From assembly GCF_003634935.1 (NCBI RefSeq), contig NZ_RBXO01000001.1, forward strand, positions 2,381,501 to 2,445,500: DNA of 64,000 bases, written 5' to 3'. The stretch is from Saccharothrix australiensis. GTDB lineage: Bacteria; Actinomycetota; Actinomycetes; Mycobacteriales; Pseudonocardiaceae. The translations under genes and the position numbers were made by a program. Every line of letters begins with the position of its first letter. Within the stretch, counting starts at the first letter, position 1. Below, piece by piece: positions 53,223-62,103 of the stretch. The notes below the pieces were generated by a model that saw only the letters and a program-made list of their open reading frames with translations, was not told where the DNA came from and searched no databases.

Positions 53223-53603
53223 TCAGGCGTCGAAGCGGCGGCGCGCGGTCTCGATGTGGCCCAGGTACCGGTGGGTCCAGTCGCACATCCAGTGGACGGT
53301 TCGGCGCAGGGCCTGACCCGGTTCGGTCAGCGCGTACTCCACGCGCGGCGGCACGGTGGGGTGCACGGTCCGCTCGACCAGCCCGTTGCGCTCCAGGGTG
53401 CGCAGGTTCTGGGTGAGCATCTTGTGGCTGATGCCCTCGACCTCGTCGCGCACCTCGCCGAACCGCAGCGTCCGGTCACCCAGTGCCTCGATGATCAGGA
53501 GCGCCCACTTGTTGGCGACGTCGGAGAAGATCTCCCGCGCCAGGGAGTCCGCGCGGCGCAGGTCCGCGTCGTCGGGCGTGCCCTTGAGCTGCTTGGTCAC
53601 CAT
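53223..53603 (-). CDS. HxlR-family regulator
   Basis: About 126 residues, single winged-helix HxlR domain (DVANKWALLIIEALGDRTLRFGEVRDEV; GISHKMLTQNLRTLERNGLV). No cysteine in the domain core, so redox sensing of the HypR type is unlikely. Divergent from the RidA gene, with GTCACT and AGTGAC motifs in the gap on each side, so it probably regulates that gene. Confidence 0.88.
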   Translation of the reverse strand: MVTKQLKGTPDDADLRRADSLAREIFSDVANKWALLIIEALGDRTLRFGEVRDEVEGISHKMLTQNLRTLERNGLVERTVHPTVPPRVEYALTEPGQALRRTVHWMCDWTHRYLGHIETARRRFDA

Positions 53604-53738
53604 CGGGTTCCCCAGTCACTGAAAAGTGCGTTCTTCCACGTCGGCGGCCACTCTCCTATGGTTCGCCAGTAACCGCAAGTGACCACGGGGTCCTTGCGCG
53701 AGCGAGCCGACCGGCTCACGACGGAGGAGCAAGAGCGC

Positions 53739-54146
53739 ATGGCCATCACCCTGGTGAACCCCGACGGGCTGCCGGAAGTCGACGCCTACCGGCAGGTGTC
53801 GATCGCGACCGGGTCGAAGACGGTCTACCTGGCGGGGCAGGTCGCCTGGGACGCCGACGGCGTCACGGTCGGCGTCGGCGACCTCGCCGCGCAGGTCGAG
53901 CAGTGCTACCTCAACGTCGCCACCGCCCTGGCCGGGGTCGGCGCGTCGTTCGAGGACGTCGCGAAGATGACCGTCTACGTGGTCGACTGGACGCCGGACA
54001 AGTTCCCGCTGTTCCTGGAGGGCGTCGCACGGGCGGCGGCGAAGCTGGGCGTCACCCCGGTCCCGCCGGGCACGCTCCTGGGCGTCGCGGCGCTGGACGT
54101 GCCCGAGCACCTGGTCGAGCTGGAGGCCATCGCGGTCCTCGACTGA
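53739..54146 (+). CDS. RidA/YjgF-family protein
   Basis: About 135 residues. RidA family: VYLAGQVAWDADG, KMTVYVVDWTPDKFPLF, PPGTLLGVAALDVPEHLVELEAIAV. The deaminase Arg of true RidA is not evident in the usual place (here VPEHLVEL), so it may be a RidA-like protein of another subgroup. ATG 53739 has GGAGG upstream and removes an unconserved 20-residue extension. Confidence 0.88.
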   Translation: MAITLVNPDGLPEVDAYRQVSIATGSKTVYLAGQVAWDADGVTVGVGDLAAQVEQCYLNVATALAGVGASFEDVAKMTVYVVDWTPDKFPLFLEGVARAAAKLGVTPVPPGTLLGVAALDVPEHLVELEAIAVLD

Positions 54147-54192
54147 GCAGGAGTCCTCCGCGCGGGCCCGTAGTGATCGATATCGTGCCCGC

Positions 54193-54837
54193 GTGACGGA
54201 GGACAGTTGGTTGGCGGACACCCGGACCTCTTACGACACGGTCGCGGTGGCTTACGCGGACTACGTGCGGGACTCCCTGGCCGGTGAGCCGTACTTGCGG
54301 GCGGCCCTGGGGCTGTTCGCGGACAGGGTGCGGGCGGCCGGCGGCGGACCCGTGGCGGACGTCGGCTGCGGGCCGGGCCTGGTCACCGCTCACCTGAACG
54401 GGCTGGGCGTGGACGCCTTCGGCATCGACCTGTCGCCCGCGATGGTCGAGCTGGCCCGCCGCGAGCACCCCGGCCTGCGGTTCGAGGTGGGCTCGATGAC
54501 GGAGCTGGACCTGCCCGACGCGTCGGTCGCGGGCGTGCTCGCGTGGTGGTCGCTGATCCACGTCCCGGACGACGTGGTCCCGGCGGTGCTCGCCCGGTTC
54601 CGGCGGGTGCTGCGCCCCGGCGGGCCGCTCCAGGTCGGCTTCCACGTCGGCGACGTGTCCAGGCTGAAGACGGAGGGCTACGGCGGCCACCCGATGAAGG
54701 TCCACGTGCACCGCCGCCGTCCCGCGACGATGGCCGCCTGGCTGCGCGAGGCCGGGTTCACCGTCGAGGCGGAGATCCTGCTCGACCCCGACCGGGAAGT
54801 GCCGCAGGCCATCCTCGTCGCGCGCCACGACGCCTGA
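54193..54837 (+). CDS. SAM-dependent methyltransferase, class I
   Basis: About 214 residues. Motif I ADVGCGPGLVTAHL, FGIDLSPAMVELARRE (acidic), VLRPGGPLQVGFHVG. GTG 54193 has no ribosome-binding site, but TATCGT lies seven bases before it, so it is probably leaderless. Substrate unknown. Confidence 0.82.
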   Translation: MTEDSWLADTRTSYDTVAVAYADYVRDSLAGEPYLRAALGLFADRVRAAGGGPVADVGCGPGLVTAHLNGLGVDAFGIDLSPAMVELARREHPGLRFEVGSMTELDLPDASVAGVLAWWSLIHVPDDVVPAVLARFRRVLRPGGPLQVGFHVGDVSRLKTEGYGGHPMKVHVHRRRPATMAAWLREAGFTVEAEILLDPDREVPQAILVARHDA

Positions 54838-54903
54838 CCGGCCGGTCGACGGCGTCGGGTGGCCCGTGCCCCCGCCGCGGCGGGTGACGCCGCCGGCCCG
54901 GCG

Positions 54904-55092
54904 TCACCGGCCGCGGCCGGTCTCCTCCTGGAGGCGGTCGATCATCCGGGACGCCTCGACCTTCGTCAGCCCGTCCGGCACCTCTTCGCCCGCCTCCTGC
55001 GCCAGGGTGTGCAGGTAGGACTCCTGCGGCCCGGTCATCGGCTCGTCACCGGTCGTCCAGTCCTCCGGGTCCTTCTCCGGTGTGCGGTTCAC
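54904..55092 (-). CDS. DUF3072-family small protein
   Basis: 62 residues, matching the DUF3072 pattern (MTGPQESYLHTLAQEAGEE; LTKVEASRMIDRLQEE). Highly charged, no membrane segment. GTG 55092 has AAGGGAG upstream. A perfect SOS box lies 17 bases upstream, so expression is probably DNA-damage inducible. Molecular function unknown. Confidence 0.88.
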   Translation of the reverse strand: MNRTPEKDPEDWTTGDEPMTGPQESYLHTLAQEAGEEVPDGLTKVEASRMIDRLQEETGRGR

Positions 55093-55108
55093 GGACGTCT
55101 CCCTTCAC

Positions 55109-55124
55109 TCGAACGCTCGTTCGA
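55109..55124 (-). promoter_or_regulatory. SOS (LexA) box upstream of the DUF3072 gene
   Basis: TCGAAC, GCTC, GTTCGA: exact match to the actinobacterial LexA consensus of TCGAAC and GTTCGA separated by four bases. Inside the promoter region of the minus-strand DUF3072 gene. The other bases of the 344-base gap to 55436 hold no gene I can support. Confidence 0.75.
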
Positions 55125-55436
55125 GGTACCCGGCGTGACCCGGTGTCAACCCTGCCGCCCGTCACCGCCCCGGTGGTCAACCCCGAAGTCGCCCGTCGCC
55201 GGGGACCGGTGCCGAAGGGGTCGCTGTGCGTCATCCGCCGTGCGGGCCGGCCGCCCGCGCCTGCTCCGTCCGGGCAGGCTGTCCGCGCGGACCAGCCGGG
55301 AATCGACGCCAGGACCACGGGCTGTGCCGGGAAATGGGTGAGATCGGCTCGGTGGACGAGTCGGAGGAGGCGTTCGTCACCGCCTTCGGTGCCGGTGCCC
55401 GCCATTCGCGGCCGACTGGGAAACCGACGATCGGAC

Positions 55437-55904
55437 ATGTCGCGCCGGGTGCCTCCTCGGTATGGTCACGTGACTGTGGGTAGTGGGGGCGACATCCGGC
55501 GTGGCACCTCGCGGCTGTGGAAGCCGGCGGCCTGGGTGCTGCTGGCCGGTCTCCTCTACCTGTACGTGGCGGTGTGCGCGACCGACGACGACGCGCACGC
55601 GCCGAGCCCGGAATCGCTGGTCCACGTCGCCACGTCCGCGCTGCCGCCGAGCGGTGACCACCACGGCGACACCGAGGGCTGCGGCGCGCTGATCCACGAT
55701 CCCGGATGTTTCGTCGTCGGCGACTTCTTCGCCGGTGTGCAGCAACTGGTCGCGCTGTGCGCGTTGTTGCTGTGCCTGGCGCTCATCGCGCGCGGCAAAG
55801 CGCGGAACCGCCCCGCGCGCGTCGTCGTCCGCGGTTATCCGCCTCCCGCGCGAGTGCGCGGTGGGCGGGGAGTCCTGCTGTCGGTGTGCGTCTCGCGGAC
55901 GTGA
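55437..55904 (+). CDS. Hypothetical membrane protein with His/Cys-rich loop
   Basis: About 155 residues. Two membrane helices (AAWVLLAGLLYLYVAVC and FAGVQQLVALCALLLCLALIA) around a polar, probably extracytoplasmic loop with DDDAH, GDHHGDTEGCG and HDPGC, whose His, Asp and Cys could bind metal. Basic C-terminal tail. The start is uncertain between ATG 55437 and GTG 55470. Family not recognised. Confidence 0.6.
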   Translation: MSRRVPPRYGHVTVGSGGDIRRGTSRLWKPAAWVLLAGLLYLYVAVCATDDDAHAPSPESLVHVATSALPPSGDHHGDTEGCGALIHDPGCFVVGDFFAGVQQLVALCALLLCLALIARGKARNRPARVVVRGYPPPARVRGGRGVLLSVCVSRT

Positions 55905-55964
55905 CCGGCCCCACCGCGGCGCGCGTCCTCCAGCGCTCCGCGGCCCATTCGCCCGGTGCGGGGA

Positions 55965-56077
55965 TCGGCGCTGAGAACCGGCGCTGAGAACGGCGCTGAA
56001 GACCGGCCGGCACGCGGCACGTCGTCGTGCGCGTGCCATTGCGGTCGGACGTGGCGCAACAAGCCACGCCACGTCCG
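55965..56077 (+). other. Short tandem repeat and stem-loop before the SbnA-like gene
   Basis: Three GGCGCTGA-headed 13-base units (about 55965-56006), then CGGACGTGGCG (56046-56056) paired with CGCCACGTCCG (56067-56077). The hairpin may end the upstream transcript or act in the leader of the next gene, whose start is about 130 bases further. The rest of the 300-base gap holds nothing else. Confidence 0.5.
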
Positions 56078-56204
56078 CCGCCGCACCGAGCCGTGACACC
56101 GGCAGCTTCCCTCCACTCACGCCGAAGAGGGCCGTGTGACGCCGCCGCGCGTCCCGTCCCCGTCGTCCGCCGCCACCCGAAGACTCTTCGTCCCCGGAGT
56201 TGAC

Positions 56205-57365
56205 ATGGTCCGCGTCCCCTTCCCCCGCACCGACCCGAACGACGTCACCGCACCACCCGTGCTGGACACCATCGGCGGCACACCGATGATCAGCCTCCAA
56301 CACCTGACCAGGCCGACCGACGCCGCCGTGGTCGTCAAGCTGGAGCGCTGCAACCCCGGCGGCAGCGTCAAGGACCGCCCCGCCTGGCACATCGTGCGCA
56401 AGGCCGAGGAGGACGGCCTGCTGCGGCCCGGCGGCACCGTCATCGAGTCGTCCTCGGGCAACTTCGGCATCTCACTGGCCATGATCGGCGCGGCGCGCGG
56501 CTACCGGGTGATCATCATCGTCGACCCCAAGGCCACCGCGACGAACCTCGCCATGCTGCACGCGTTCGGCGCGGAGGTGATCGTCGTCGACGAGCAGGAC
56601 GACACCGGCTCCTACCACAAGACCCGCATCGCCCTGGCCAACCGGCTGCACCGCGAGATACCCGGCTCCTTCCGACCGGACCAGTGCTTCAACCCGCTCA
56701 ACGCCCAGGCGCACCACCGCGACACGGCCGCGGAGCTGGTCGACCAGGCCGGTCCCGGCCTCGCCGCGGTGGTCGCGACGGTGAGCACCGGCGGGCAGCT
56801 GGGCGGCATCTCCCGCTACCTGCGCGAGCACGCGCCGGAGGTGCACGTGGCGGGCGTGGACGCGATCGGGTCCACCGTGTTCGGCGGCGAGTCGCACGCC
56901 TACCTCATCCCCGGCGTCGGGCTGGGCTGGACGCCGACCAACCTCGACGACCTGTCCCGCCTGGACTCCGTCTACAAGGTCTCCGACGAGGACGCCTTCC
57001 TCGCCTGCCGGGTGCTGGCCCGGTCGGAGGGCGTCCTGGTCGGCGGTTCGACCGGCGCGGCGCTGTGCGTGGCGCTGCGGCTGGCCCGGCGGCACGGCGC
57101 GGACCGCTCCGTCGCCCTCCTCGCCGCCGACAGCGGCGAGCGGTACCTGCACACCATCTACGACGACGACTGGCTGCGCGGGCACGGGCTGAGCCCGGAC
57201 ACCTCGCCGGCCGAGCTGCTCCGCCGGGTGGACCGGCTGGTCCCGTACAGCACGCACCCGGCGGGCACGGCGAACTACCGGCCCGAGCTGGCCGGCGAGC
57301 TGGGCTCGCCGCACGCGCCCGCCGACGGCCACCGGCCCGCCGCGACGACCCGGCCCCGCCCGTGA
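56205..57365 (+). CDS. SbnA-like PLP-dependent synthase (cysteine-synthase family)
   Basis: About 386 residues. Fold-type II PLP enzyme: schiff-base Lys56 in GGSVKDR, SSSGNFG (82-88), STGGQLGG phosphate loop. Resembles SbnA-type enzymes, which join O-phosphoserine and glutamate on the way to 2,3-diaminopropionate, better than housekeeping cysteine synthases, which have a shorter C-terminus. The usual partner SbnB is not in the window. Coupled to an MFS exporter (GTGA), which suggests an exported amino-acid-derived compound. ATG 56205 follows CCGGAG. Confidence 0.78.
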   Translation: MVRVPFPRTDPNDVTAPPVLDTIGGTPMISLQHLTRPTDAAVVVKLERCNPGGSVKDRPAWHIVRKAEEDGLLRPGGTVIESSSGNFGISLAMIGAARGYRVIIIVDPKATATNLAMLHAFGAEVIVVDEQDDTGSYHKTRIALANRLHREIPGSFRPDQCFNPLNAQAHHRDTAAELVDQAGPGLAAVVATVSTGGQLGGISRYLREHAPEVHVAGVDAIGSTVFGGESHAYLIPGVGLGWTPTNLDDLSRLDSVYKVSDEDAFLACRVLARSEGVLVGGSTGAALCVALRLARRHGADRSVALLAADSGERYLHTIYDDDWLRGHGLSPDTSPAELLRRVDRLVPYSTHPAGTANYRPELAGELGSPHAPADGHRPAATTRPRP

Positions 57366-58633
57366 CCAGCGGCACCGACCAGGTCCGGTCCGCCGCGGGC
57401 GGCGCGTGGTCGGTCACCGGCTTCCGCCGGCTGTGGCTGGCCAACACCGCCGACGCCTGGGCCGTCTCGCTGCTGCCCGCGGTGGTGACCCTGGCGCTGG
57501 TGCACCGGGGGTCGGGCGCGCTGGTCCTGGGGCCCGTGCTGGCCGCCAAGACCGTCGGGTTCGTCCTCGCCACCGTGCCGGGCGGGGTGCTGGCCGACCG
57601 GTGGTCCCGCCGCCGGACGATGGCGCTGGCGTGCGCGCTGCGGGCCGTCGCGGCCCTGCTGCTGCCGGTGGCGCTGCTCGGACCGGGCTGGGCCGCCGCG
57701 GCGTGCGTCTTCCTCGTCGGCGCGGGCGAGGGCGCGTTCCGGCCGTCCTACCAGGCGATGGTCGGCGACCTGGTGCCCGAGGAGCGGCGGCAGTCGGCGA
57801 ACGCCCTGTCCACCATCACCTTCCGGCTCGCGCTCGTGCTCGCGCCCGGTGCGGCGACCGCGGCGGTGCTCTGGGTCGGCCCGTGGGCGGTCCTGGTGCT
57901 CACGGCCGCCCTGTGGTGCGTGGCCGCGCTCGCCGTGCGCCGGCTGCCCGAGCGCCACACCGACCGCGCCCGCCCGGAGGGTTCGGCGGTGGCGCAGTTC
58001 CGGTCCGGGGTGCGCGAGGCGCGTCGCCACCGCTGGTTCGTCGCCGGCCTGGTGATGCTGGTGTTCGTGCTCGCGGTGGGCGAGGCGGCGCAGCTGGTGC
58101 TGCTCCCGGTGATCAGCAACGACCGGTTCGGCACCGACTTCGTCTACGCCGCCGCGCTGACCGCCTACTCGGTGGGCGCGCTGGCCGGTGGCGCGGTCAT
58201 GGCGCGGTGGAACCCCGCGCTGCCCGGTCTGGTCGCCGTGCTGGGGTTGGCGCTCTACGCGGGCATCCCGCTGGCCCTGGCGCTCTCACCGGTCGCGTGG
58301 CCGCTGCTGGTCGCCTACGCGTTGGCCGGTGTCGGCATGGAGCTGTTCAACGTGCCGTGGTTCAGCGCGCTCCAGCGGGAGGTGCCGCCGCACCTCCGGG
58401 CGCGGGTGTCCTCTTTGGACTTCATGGTCTCGTACTCCATGAGCCCGCTCGGGTTGGCGCTGCTGCCGCTGGTCGTCGAGGCGACCGGCACCACGACCGC
58501 GCTGATCGGCACCGCGGTCGTGGTGCTGGTGGCGTGCGCGGGGACGTTGGCGGTGCCGGGCATGACGCGCTTCCGCACGCGGGAGCACCGGTCGGGCGGC
58601 GTTCCCGAGGGGCACGGGCCAGCCGGGCGGTGA
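57362..58633 (+). CDS. MFS exporter, EntS/MefA-like
   Basis: About 423 residues, twelve helices; FRRLWLANTADAWAVSLLPAVVTLAL at the start, ADRWSRRRTMALAC in the 2-3 loop, LDFMVSYSMSPLGLALLPLV near the end. Resembles enterobactin/macrolide exporters of the DHA3 group. Translationally coupled to the SbnA-like gene, so it probably exports its product. Confidence 0.88.
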   Translation: MTSGTDQVRSAAGGAWSVTGFRRLWLANTADAWAVSLLPAVVTLALVHRGSGALVLGPVLAAKTVGFVLATVPGGVLADRWSRRRTMALACALRAVAALLLPVALLGPGWAAAACVFLVGAGEGAFRPSYQAMVGDLVPEERRQSANALSTITFRLALVLAPGAATAAVLWVGPWAVLVLTAALWCVAALAVRRLPERHTDRARPEGSAVAQFRSGVREARRHRWFVAGLVMLVFVLAVGEAAQLVLLPVISNDRFGTDFVYAAALTAYSVGALAGGAVMARWNPALPGLVAVLGLALYAGIPLALALSPVAWPLLVAYALAGVGMELFNVPWFSALQREVPPHLRARVSSLDFMVSYSMSPLGLALLPLVVEATGTTTALIGTAVVVLVACAGTLAVPGMTRFRTREHRSGGVPEGHGPAGR

Positions 58634-58639
58634 GCGCCG

Positions 58640-58678
58640 GCGCGGATGTGCCGCCGGGTGCCGGCGGCACGTCCGCGC
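58640..58678 (+). terminator. Terminator after the MFS exporter
   Basis: GCGCGGATGTGCCGCC (58640-58655) pairs with GGCGGCACGTCCGCGC (58663-58678), one G-T wobble, loop GGGTGCC, just downstream of the exporter stop. Confidence 0.7.
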
Positions 58679-58825
58679 CCCCGACGCGGCCGGGCGTCGC
58701 GCGGGTGCTCAGACCCGCCGCGCCGGTAGCGCACCGGGAAATGAGCATGTGGTGCTCAGGCGCGGTGGGGTGCGCGTTGCCGACGATGAGCCGGTCACGC
58801 GAATCACTCATCCGAGGGAGCTTCC

Positions 58826-59359
58826 ATGAAGTCTCGCCTGATCCGCCTGCTGGCGGCGGTGGCGCTGGGCGGCTGGCTCGCCGCCGCGCCCACCGCGGCG
58901 ACGGCCGGGGCCGCCGCACCGGACCAGCCGGCCCAGGCCGCCGCCACCTTCCTGCTCGTCGCCGGGAACAGCGGGCTGTGCGTCGGTCCCGCCGTCGGCT
59001 CGCCGCACGACGGGGCGGCGATCCTCCAGGACCACTGCAACGGGCACCTCGCCGCCTGGCGGTGGGAGCTGCGCTCGCTGGGCGGCAACCTGGTCGAGAT
59101 CCGCAACGCGGGCAGCGACCGGTGCGTCGACGTGTTCCTGGCGGGCCGGGACAACGGCGTCGCGACGATCCAGTACGGCTGCAACGGCGGCTTCCACCAG
59201 CACTGGTTCGTCACCGACAAGGGCGACGGCTACGTCGAGTTCCGCAACCGGAACAGCGGCAAGTGCCTCGACGTGGCCCAGGGGTTCCGCCACCTCGGCG
59301 CGCCGATCTGGCAGTGGGACTGCCACGGCGGGGCGCCGCAGCGGTTCAAGCTCGGCTGA
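58826..59359 (+). CDS. Secreted ricin B-type lectin
   Basis: About 177 residues. Signal peptide (LLAAVALGGWLAAAPTAATA), then one ricin-type beta-trefoil (FLLVAGNSGLCVGPAV; LVEIRNAGSDRCVDVF; YVEFRNRNSGKCLDVAQ). Single-domain secreted carbohydrate-binding protein. GAGGGAG precedes ATG 58826. Its 3' end overlaps the convergent LuxR-type gene by 14 bases. Confidence 0.9.
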   Translation: MKSRLIRLLAAVALGGWLAAAPTAATAGAAAPDQPAQAAATFLLVAGNSGLCVGPAVGSPHDGAAILQDHCNGHLAAWRWELRSLGGNLVEIRNAGSDRCVDVFLAGRDNGVATIQYGCNGGFHQHWFVTDKGDGYVEFRNRNSGKCLDVAQGFRHLGAPIWQWDCHGGAPQRFKLG

Positions 59360-61997
59360 CCGGGGCCGGCCGGGGGTACGGGGGGTGCTGGGGGTCGGTC
59401 ACGCCGACCCCCAGCGCGTCGCGCAGCTCGGCGCGACCGGTGACCCCGAGCGCCAGGTAGCCGGCGTGCAGGTGGTTGTCGATGGTGCGCTTCGAGGTGT
59501 GCAGCCGGTCGGCGATCTGCTGGTTGGTCAGCCCGGACGCGGCGAGCAGGGCGACCTCCAGTTGGCGCGGCGTGAGCCCCGTGAACCGCTCGGCGCGCAG
59601 CGCGGGCGTGGTGGCCCGGTCGAACGCCCCGTCCAGCGCCGCCCGCCGCCGGGCCGCGGCCCTGGCGGCGCGCTCGTCACCGGCGCCCCGGTGCGCCCTG
59701 GTGGCCGCCGCGAGCGCTTCCGCCTCGAACAGGGTGGCGCCGAGCCGCCCGAACCGGAGCGCGGCGTCCTCCAGCGCCGCCGGGTCGCCGTGCTCGCGGC
59801 CGAGGGCGTGCGCCGCGCAGGCCCGCGTCATCGGGTCGTCGAGCAGGTCGGCGAGTTCGGCGAGCCGGGACGCCGTGCCGCGCCCGAACCGCGCCGCGTC
59901 GTGCAGCGCGGCGGCCTCGTACCCGTGCGCGCCGTGCGCCCGCGCGGCCTCGGCCGCGGCCAGCGCGGCGTCCGCCGCTTCCGCCACGGGGCCGGCGCAG
60001 GCCAGCACCCACGGGCGCGCCAGGTCCACCTGGAGGCCGTGCGTCCGCCAGGCGGGCCGGTGGGCGGACTCGGCGCGGGCCAACGCCTCGGCCGCCTCCG
60101 CCGGTCGTCCGCACAGCGCCTCGGACATCGCCAGCTCGGCCAGGATCGCCGTGTCGTACGGGCTCGGCCAGTCCGCGTCGGCGCTCGTGCCCTCCCTGGC
60201 CCAGCGCACGGCCTCCCGCGCCCGGCCGCGCAGCCGCGCGCAGCGGCTGAGCGCCGCGCACCACAGCGAGTGCGAGATGGTGGGCCCCGAGTCGTCGTAG
60301 GACTCCTCGATCATCCGCGCCGCGACCTCCTCGGCCCGCGCCAGGTCGCCACCGAGCGCGAGGTTCCCGCACCGCAGGCTGTCGGTGTTGATCTGGAGCC
60401 ACTGCTCGGTGTCGCGGACGGCGGCGACGCGCTCGCCGTTGTCGTCGAGGGTCGCCGACGACGCCGTGTACCGGCCCGCGAAGTGCTCGGTCAGCGCGCG
60501 CAGGTAGTGCAGGCCCGCCCCGAGCCAACCGCCGGGGTCGGCGCCGGCGAGGGCGGCCTCGACCTCGGCGCGGATGTCCGCCACCGGGTCGTGGTGCGCC
60601 CGGAAGCACAGCCGGAAGAACCGCAGGGCGTCGCGCTCCGCCGACGGGAGGTCGGGCCGGTCCGCCTCGCGCAGCACGGCGAGCGCCCGAGGCAGGTCCG
60701 CGAGGCCGAAGTACGCGTTGTACGCGCGGGTGCTCGCGAGCTGGACCGCCCCGGTCGGGCCGTCGGCGTCACCGGTGGCGTCGGCCAGCACCGCCTCGGC
60801 CCGGTCCGGCGCCTTGCGGTAGAGCAGCACCTGGGCGAGCAGCTGCCGGGCGCGCGCGCCGCCGCCCCGCGCGACGGCGGCCGAGACCAGCCGTTCGACC
60901 AGCGGCGCGCTCCGCGTCGCCCACGCGTGCTCGGCGGCGGCCGTCAGCAACTCGGCGGAGGCGGGCGAGTCGCCGTCCAGCCGCCAGGTCGCCAGCCGCA
61001 ACAGGTCCTCGCGGCGACGCGCGCCGACGGATTCCAGCGCGTCGGCGAGCGCGCCCAGGTGCGCGCGGGCGCGCAGGGTCGGGCAGGTGGCGCGCAGCAG
61101 CTCGCCGTACAGCGGGTGCCCGAGCCGGGCGTGGGCGCGCCGGTCGCTCCGCTCCACCCGCACCAGCCCCGCCGCCTCCAGCTCGTCCACGGTGTCCGGA
61201 GAGGACAGCGCGGCGAGGAGGTCCAGTTCGAGCGGCCCGCCGTAGGCGACCAGCTCCAGCGCCCGGCGCGCCGGACCGCCGAGCCGGCCCAGGTTGTCGG
61301 CCACCACCTCCGCCAGCCTGCCGGTCAGCTCGGTGCGGCCCGACCACGTCCAGATCCCGTCGCGCTCCGCCAGCGCGCCCGTGGACCGCCCGGCGGTCAC
61401 CAGTTCCCGCACGTACAGCGGGTTGCCCGCGCTGTGCGCCCAGATGCGCTGCCGGAGCCCGCTGTCGGCGTGCCCGCCGAGCGCGCTCGCGAGGAGGTCG
61501 TCGACGGCGGCGCGGGTGAGGTCGGGCACCGGTAGCCGGACGAGCAGGTCGGTCCGCCACAGCGCGGCGAGCCGGTCGGCGTCCGCCGCGGGGCGGGCGG
61601 TGAGCAGCACGGTGGCCTCGTCGTGCCGGGCCAGGTGGTGCAGCAGGGCGATCGAGGCGTCGTCGAGCAGGTGCGCGTCGTCGACCGCGAGCACCAGCCG
61701 GCCGGGCGTCCGGGCGAGCAGGTGCTCGGCGGTGTGCCGGACCGGGTTGCCGCCGGCGGGCGGGAGGTCCGCCGGCAGCGCGCCGGCCAGCGCGCCGAAC
61801 GGGAGCTGCGCGGTCGCCGCGGTGGCGTGGCAGCGGACGACGTGCCGACCCAGGCGGTCGCACAGCTCGTCGGCCAGTCGGCTCTTGCCCACGCCGGGCG
61901 GCCCGGTCAACACCACACCGCGCCGATCACGCGCCGTCAACGCGCGCATCGCGATCGACAGTTCCGTCTGGCGGGCGACGAACGGCCATTCACGCAC
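59346..61997 (-). CDS. LuxR-family large ATP-binding regulator (LAL)
   Basis: About 883 residues. N-terminal AAA-type ATPase with Walker A GPPGVGKS (32-39) and Walker B LVLAVDDAHLLDD; long central helical (TPR-like) region; C-terminal LuxR HTH (LTPRQLEVALLAASGLTNQQIADRLHTSKRTIDNHL). GTG 61997 gives the family N-terminus VREWPFVARQTEL. LALs often control secondary-metabolite or sugar-use operons; the target here is unknown. Confidence 0.9.
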   Translation of the reverse strand: MREWPFVARQTELSIAMRALTARDRRGVVLTGPPGVGKSRLADELCDRLGRHVVRCHATAATAQLPFGALAGALPADLPPAGGNPVRHTAEHLLARTPGRLVLAVDDAHLLDDASIALLHHLARHDEATVLLTARPAADADRLAALWRTDLLVRLPVPDLTRAAVDDLLASALGGHADSGLRQRIWAHSAGNPLYVRELVTAGRSTGALAERDGIWTWSGRTELTGRLAEVVADNLGRLGGPARRALELVAYGGPLELDLLAALSSPDTVDELEAAGLVRVERSDRRAHARLGHPLYGELLRATCPTLRARAHLGALADALESVGARRREDLLRLATWRLDGDSPASAELLTAAAEHAWATRSAPLVERLVSAAVARGGGARARQLLAQVLLYRKAPDRAEAVLADATGDADGPTGAVQLASTRAYNAYFGLADLPRALAVLREADRPDLPSAERDALRFFRLCFRAHHDPVADIRAEVEAALAGADPGGWLGAGLHYLRALTEHFAGRYTASSATLDDNGERVAAVRDTEQWLQINTDSLRCGNLALGGDLARAEEVAARMIEESYDDSGPTISHSLWCAALSRCARLRGRAREAVRWAREGTSADADWPSPYDTAILAELAMSEALCGRPAEAAEALARAESAHRPAWRTHGLQVDLARPWVLACAGPVAEAADAALAAAEAARAHGAHGYEAAALHDAARFGRGTASRLAELADLLDDPMTRACAAHALGREHGDPAALEDAALRFGRLGATLFEAEALAAATRAHRGAGDERAARAAARRRAALDGAFDRATTPALRAERFTGLTPRQLEVALLAASGLTNQQIADRLHTSKRTIDNHLHAGYLALGVTGRAELRDALGVGVTDPQHPPYPRPAPVSRA

Positions 61998-62103
61998 AAC
62001 TGTCAAGAGCAACGGGCCAGCGCGGGGATACACGCGGCGCGGGCGGTCGCTGTCACGTGGAATACGCGCCCGGAGCGCGCGTGGGGACAGGACGGCGTGC
62101 CGC

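Noticed and set aside
55126..55436. Small genes in the gap before the His/Cys membrane protein
   Set aside because: Open frames on both strands lack ribosome-binding sites and family resemblance, and overlap in several frames at once.
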